Positions 7,282-11,053 of a stretch of DNA of 11,053 nucleotides are shown here, piece by piece. The notes beneath the pieces are model-generated. The model was not told where the DNA came from. It worked only from the letters and a program-made list of their open reading frames with translations, and made no database searches. The position numbers were made by a program, and so were the translations under genes. Source of the stretch: an uncultured Desulfobacterium sp. (GTDB taxonomy: Bacteria; Desulfobacterota; Desulfobacteria; Desulfobacterales; Desulfobacteraceae); NCBI GenBank assembly GCA_937124525.1, contig CAKZLA010000394.1, positions 1 through 11,053 of the forward strand. Reading direction: 5' to 3'. Each line of letters opens with the position of its first letter. The stretch's first letter is position 1.

Positions 7282-7805
7282 ATGTGCTTTTTTATCTGCT
7301 TCTTTCCCTTGTCCTGGTGATTATTCAAACCACCCTGATCCCTGAAATTGCATTGTCCAATTGTTGTTTTGACCTTCTAATTGTCAATGTCCTTTATGTC
7401 AGCCTGTTTGCCTCCCACGGCTTTTTTGTTATTTACGTGGGGGTTCTGGGTTGGATCATGGATTGCCTTTCCGGTGCTCCCTCCGGGTTTTATCTCTCCT
7501 CCTATTTATGGATCTATATCTTTGTGCAGATACTCAGGCATGTGATTCATGCGGGAAATTTTATTTTTATTCCCGTTATCAGCGCCATTGCGGTGGTCAT
7601 GGAGCATGGATTTTTGATTTTCATTCTTTTGGCCAAACAGGGGGGATGGTTTTTTTCCGTCACAGATGTGTTGTCCATGGGTAAAAAGATACTGGTGGGT
7701 TTTTTTATGATTCCCTTGTTCCTGTGGCTGGTCCACAGATGTAAAAAAGGCTGGGACAGAAAAGTGCAGCATATTTCGGGAAGAAAAATGGGAATCAGGG
7801 GGTAG
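7278..7805 (+). CDS. mreD: Rod-shape-determining protein MreD
   Basis: The 175-residue polytopic inner-membrane protein has about five hydrophobic segments (roughly 4-20, 32-60, 71-88, 94-118 and 134-153) and a basic cytoplasmic tail. The stretch MDCLSGAPSGFY (61-72) matches the MreD signature QD.LSGxPLGxY. The usual PDLL motif reads FDLL (31-34) here. MreD links MreB and MreC to the RodA-PBP2 complex; its biochemical activity is not settled. The ATG at 7278 overlaps the mreC stop, and no strong Shine-Dalgarno is present, so translation is likely coupled. mrdA begins 2 bases after its TAG stop. Confidence 0.9.
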   Translation: MNVLFYLLLSLVLVIIQTTLIPEIALSNCCFDLLIVNVLYVSLFASHGFFVIYVGVLGWIMDCLSGAPSGFYLSSYLWIYIFVQILRHVIHAGNFIFIPVISAIAVVMEHGFLIFILLAKQGGWFFSVTDVLSMGKKILVGFFMIPLFLWLVHRCKKGWDRKVQHISGRKMGIRG

Positions 7806-7807
7806 GG

Positions 7808-9658
7808 TTGTCTCAATACGTTAAACCACCGGGAAGGGAGTGGCTTAAAAAACGCTTGATGGGAGGAACACTCTGTGTGGCTGTGGCGTTTTCCATTCTG
7901 CTTGCCCGGTTTGTCTATCTCCAGGTGATCAAGGGGGAGGGGTATCGTCATCTGTCGGCCAATAACTGCATTCGATTGCAGAGCATTCCAGCCCCCCGGG
8001 GATTGATTTATGATCGAAATGGTGCCCTTCTGGTGGATAACCGACCCTCCTTTGACCTTAAAATCATTTTAAAGGATGCAACCCCGGTGCCAGAGACCCT
8101 TTCCCGCCTTTCCCGTTTGATGGCGGTGCCTGTTGAGGAACTCCAGGAAAAAATTGACAGCAAATCCCGGCGGAGAAAGTTTAAGCCCATTCTTTTAAAA
8201 CGAAACATCTCAAGGGATCAGCTTGCCGTGGTTAAAGCCCATGCATTTGATTTGCCCGGGGTGATTATTGATGTGGAACCCCGGCGGAACTATATCCATG
8301 AAAAATGCGCAGCCCATGTGCTGGGGTATCTGGGGGAAATCAATGCAGGAGAACTGAAAAAGGGTAATTTCCCCGATGTAAGAAGTGGGGATGCCATTGG
8401 CCGCGATGGGGTGGAAAAAGAGTTTGAAACGGTGCTCCACGGAAAGCGGGGAGGACGTCAGGTGGAGGTGGATGCCACAGGCCGCCTGGTGCGGGTGTTG
8501 AGCACCGTGGACCCGGTGCCGGGTCAAAATGTTTTTTTAACCATTGACCTTGAACTTCAGAAGGCGGCAGAAACCCTTCTCCAAGGGCAATCAGGGGCTG
8601 TGGTGGCTCTGGACCCTGCCACCGGTGACGTGCTGTGCATGGCCAGTAGTCCTGCCTACAATCAGGATGATTTCATTGGTGGCATCTCCCACGAAAAATG
8701 GCGGGTTCTTCAAGAGGACCCGGGTCACCCCATGACCAATAAGGCCATCCAGGGAGAGTATCCACCGGCCTCCACCTATAAAATTGTCTCGGCCATTGCC
8801 GGGCTGGAGGAGGGGGTTGTGAATACTCACACCTCCCGATTTTGTTCGGGTCGCCATAAGTATGGCAATCGGACCTATCGCTGCTGGAAAAAATGGGGCC
8901 ATGGCGATGTGGATATCTTCGGGTCCCTGGAACAATCCTGTGATATTTTTTATTACCGGGTGGGGGAAGACGTGGGGGTGGATACCCTGGCCCAGTATGC
9001 CCGGGGGTGCGGGCTTGGAAAACCCACAGGCATTGAGCTGCGAAAAGAACGTCCCGGGCTGGTCCCCACTGCCGCCTGGAAGAAAAGGCGATTTGGGGTC
9101 TCCTGGCAGGGGGGAGAGACCCTGTCCATTGCCATTGGCCAGGGATTTAACCTGGTGACCCCTCTTCAAATGGCGGTGCTCATTGCTGCGGTGGGAAATA
9201 AGGGGACCCTGTATCGCCCCAGGATATTACATTCCATCCAGGCCCGCCAAGGGGAGGACCCCGTTGAAGAATCCCCGGAAATCACCGGGGGACTTCCAGC
9301 GGGAAAAGAGACCCTGCGCATTGTCCGGGAAGGGTTGAGACGGGTGATCCATGGAAAACGGGGAACGGCAAGATCCGTGAAAATAGACGGGGTCACCATG
9401 GCTGGAAAGACCGGCACGGCCCAGGTGTTCAGCATGAAAAAAAAAGACCGGGATCGCAGCAAGAATGAGCCCCTGGATTACCTGTTGCGGGACCATGCCT
9501 GGTTTGTGTGCTATGCCCCGGTGGAAAATCCGGTCATTGCTGTTTCTGTGATCATTGAGCATGGGGAGCACGGCTCCACAGCGGCAGCCCCGGTGGCAAG
9601 CCAGGTGGTGAAGACATGGCTGGACCGCATTGGGTATTTTGAAAATCATGAAAAATAA
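7808..9658 (+). CDS. mrdA: Penicillin-binding protein 2 (elongation DD-transpeptidase)
   Basis: The 616-residue class B PBP crosslinks peptidoglycan during cell elongation. It has a basic cytoplasmic tail (to KKR at 14-16), one membrane anchor (about 18-40), a pedestal domain (about 55-240) with RGLIYDRNG (64-72), and the transpeptidase domain (about 260-605). Active-site motifs are S322-T-Y-K325, S377-C-D379 and K534-T-G536. Between the first two, C346, C359, H365 and C378 sit at or near the positions of the zinc ligands that I recall in E. coli PBP2 (D350, D365, H371, C384), so a metal site is likely. The chosen start is TTG at 7808, 2 bases after mreD. It keeps the basic tail and has G-rich sequence just upstream. 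An ATG at 7859 would remove most of the tail. An A9 run (9437-9445) lies within codons shortly after KTG. Confidence 0.96.
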   Translation: MSQYVKPPGREWLKKRLMGGTLCVAVAFSILLARFVYLQVIKGEGYRHLSANNCIRLQSIPAPRGLIYDRNGALLVDNRPSFDLKIILKDATPVPETLSRLSRLMAVPVEELQEKIDSKSRRRKFKPILLKRNISRDQLAVVKAHAFDLPGVIIDVEPRRNYIHEKCAAHVLGYLGEINAGELKKGNFPDVRSGDAIGRDGVEKEFETVLHGKRGGRQVEVDATGRLVRVLSTVDPVPGQNVFLTIDLELQKAAETLLQGQSGAVVALDPATGDVLCMASSPAYNQDDFIGGISHEKWRVLQEDPGHPMTNKAIQGEYPPASTYKIVSAIAGLEEGVVNTHTSRFCSGRHKYGNRTYRCWKKWGHGDVDIFGSLEQSCDIFYYRVGEDVGVDTLAQYARGCGLGKPTGIELRKERPGLVPTAAWKKRRFGVSWQGGETLSIAIGQGFNLVTPLQMAVLIAAVGNKGTLYRPRILHSIQARQGEDPVEESPEITGGLPAGKETLRIVREGLRRVIHGKRGTARSVKIDGVTMAGKTGTAQVFSMKKKDRDRSKNEPLDYLLRDHAWFVCYAPVENPVIAVSVIIEHGEHGSTAAAPVASQVVKTWLDRIGYFENHEK

Positions 9659-9712
9659 AAAGGGTCTGATCCCCCAGAACTTGCGCCATTGGATATGAAT
9701 GGAGACCTAATT

Positions 9713-10819
9713 ATGTTTGATCGAAGACTTTTTGAATGTTTTGACTGGGGGCTTTTTCTGTTAACTCTTCTGATCTGTTCCCTGGGGCTGGGGGTGCTGT
9801 TCAGTGCGGTCACCGCTGGTGAGGTCCAGGGACTGGTTGTGATTTTTAAAAAACAGATGATCTGGATGGGGGGCGGACTTGCCATGATCTTCTCTTCCTT
9901 TCTGTTTCATTACAAGTTCATCGACAAGGGCAGTATTATTATCTATTTCATCTGTGTTGCCCTGCTGGCGGCGGTGCTTATCTTTGGAAGAAATGCCGGG
10001 GGCTCCACCCGCTGGCTTGCCCTGGGACCCTTCACCGTTCAACCCTCGGAGTTGATGAAGCTCTCATTGATCATTGCGCTGGCATCGGTGTATTCCACCT
10101 GTGTCACCGAAGAGGGGCTCGGCTTCCACGGGCTGATAAAACCTGTGGCATTGCTGATTCTTCCATTTCTTCTTATCCTTAAACAGCCGGATCTGGGAAC
10201 GGCCATGCTGCTTTTATTCATTGCCGCCTCCATGACGCTTTTTGTCAATGTGCAAAAAAAAGTATTTTTTTCCTTCGCCGCTCTGGCAGCAGGGGCAGCC
10301 CCCCTTGTGTGGTTTTTTGTTCTAAAGGCATATCAGAAGGCCAGAATTTTAACATTTCTCGATCCGGATCGTGATCCCCTGGGGGCAGGATATCATATTA
10401 TTCAATCCAAGATTGCCATTGGTTCCGGCATGATGTCCGGTAAGGGATACCTCAAGGGCACCCAGAATGCGCTGTCTTTTTTACCGGAACAGCACACGGA
10501 CTTTATCCTTTCCGTCCTTGCCGAAGAGTGGGGCTTTGTGGGGTGCTGTGTCTTGCTCATGCTTTATTTTTTCTTTTTATTGTGGGGATTTAACATCGCC
10601 TATGGCTGTCGGGACATGTTCGGCTCCATCCTTGCCTTTGGTATTACCATCATGATCTTCTGGCAGATTTTTATCAATATAGCCATGGTCATGGGTCTGA
10701 TGCCTGTGGTGGGCGTACCCCTTCCCCTGATCAGTTATGGTGGCTCTTCGGTGATTACCAATATGGCGGGTATCGGGCTTTTAATGAATATCAGCATGCG
10801 GCGATTTCTTTCCGGATGA
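9713..10819 (+). CDS. rodA: SEDS peptidoglycan glycosyltransferase RodA
   Basis: The 368-residue multipass membrane protein (about ten helices) polymerises lipid II into glycan strands together with PBP2. SEDS signatures are GGSTRWLALG (96-105), QPSELMKL (110-117), KQPDLGTA (157-164), FLPEQHTDFI (256-265) and GVPLPLISYGGSS (334-346). D263 in the HTDF loop is the expected catalytic aspartate of the large extracellular loop. The ATG at 9713 is preferred because GGAG (9701-9704) lies 8 bases upstream. Starts at 9689 (TTG) or 9695 (ATG) would lack a ribosome binding site and add residues not expected in the family. It follows mrdA after 54 bases and is the last gene of the elongasome operon. The sequence looks complete and functional. 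Confidence 0.96.
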   Translation: MFDRRLFECFDWGLFLLTLLICSLGLGVLFSAVTAGEVQGLVVIFKKQMIWMGGGLAMIFSSFLFHYKFIDKGSIIIYFICVALLAAVLIFGRNAGGSTRWLALGPFTVQPSELMKLSLIIALASVYSTCVTEEGLGFHGLIKPVALLILPFLLILKQPDLGTAMLLLFIAASMTLFVNVQKKVFFSFAALAAGAAPLVWFFVLKAYQKARILTFLDPDRDPLGAGYHIIQSKIAIGSGMMSGKGYLKGTQNALSFLPEQHTDFILSVLAEEWGFVGCCVLLMLYFFFLLWGFNIAYGCRDMFGSILAFGITIMIFWQIFINIAMVMGLMPVVGVPLPLISYGGSSVITNMAGIGLLMNISMRRFLSG

Positions 10820-10913
10820 TTCATTAATTACCTCAGGCAGTTAAACTCAGGGCTTGATCATAACATCGTCGCCCCTTGTAATTGGTGGGTCAACGGGGTA
10901 AATTTTGTGTTAT

Positions 10914-10948
10914 TGGAGACTGGGTTTTTTATCGGTCTCCATGCTTTT
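10914..10948 (+). terminator. Possible terminator after rodA
   Basis: TGGAGAC (10914-10920) pairs perfectly with GTCTCCA (10935-10941) around a 14-base loop, followed by TGCTTTT. The T-run is short and the loop is large and T-rich, so termination may be partial. It sits 95 bases beyond the rodA stop, the expected place to end the mre transcript. The rest of 10820-11053 shows no recognisable gene; the window ends before the next one. Confidence 0.45.
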
Positions 10949-11053
10949 GTCAAGTGGCTGTGCGTAAAGAAAATTTTAAACAAAAGTGCCAATAACATAA
11001 GCCTGACCCCTCCCCAGAGTGGCCGATGTTGTGACCAACCCCCTTAAATCAAG

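Noticed and set aside
10947..10975. TTGTCA with a 17-base gap to AAAATT as a promoter for the next gene
   Set aside because: The -10 match is only 3 of 6, and no following gene is visible in the window to support it.

Overview
The window is a block of chromosomal housekeeping genes, all read from the + strand, from a Gram-negative bacterium. The protein style (SerA, MreB and the PBP2/RodA variants), moderate GC and gene order suggest a sulfate-reducing Desulfobacterota relative, perhaps Desulfobacterales. That placement is inferred from family resemblance, not tested.

Region 1 (1-1830) is serine biosynthesis. The 3' end of serC (phosphoserine aminotransferase) is followed after 65 bases by a complete long-form serA (phosphoglycerate dehydrogenase with ASB and ACT domains). 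Together they encode the first two steps from 3-phosphoglycerate to serine. Region 2 (1831-2127) is non-coding. It holds a roughly 120-base AT-rich element with imperfect terminal inverted repeats that looks like a MITE, then a perfect 10-bp palindrome.

Region 3 (2128-4977) holds an RsmE-type rRNA methyltransferase of a divergent subfamily. After it come two overlapping genes: an S66 LD-carboxypeptidase and an S12 (beta-lactamase fold) serine hydrolase with the hallmarks of the AmiE/YbbE muropeptide amidase group. Neither shows a signal peptide, so the pair is best read as a cytoplasmic peptidoglycan-recycling module.

Region 4 (4978-5390) is a 413-base leader without a convincing gene. It has a small hairpin, repeated half-sites and a weak sigma70-like promoter. 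Region 5 (5391-10819) is the complete rod-shape (elongasome) operon mreB-mreC-mreD-mrdA(PBP2)-rodA. The first four genes are spaced by -4 to +4 bases, and rodA follows after 54 bases with its own ribosome binding site. MreB filaments organise the complex, MreC and MreD link it to the periplasmic enzymes, RodA polymerises glycan strands from lipid II and PBP2 crosslinks them. A hairpin after rodA may end the transcript.

I found no clear novel defence, mobile or biosynthetic system. The most interesting items are the MITE-like element, the palindrome behind it, and the carboxypeptidase-amidase pair placed just upstream of the wall-elongation operon.
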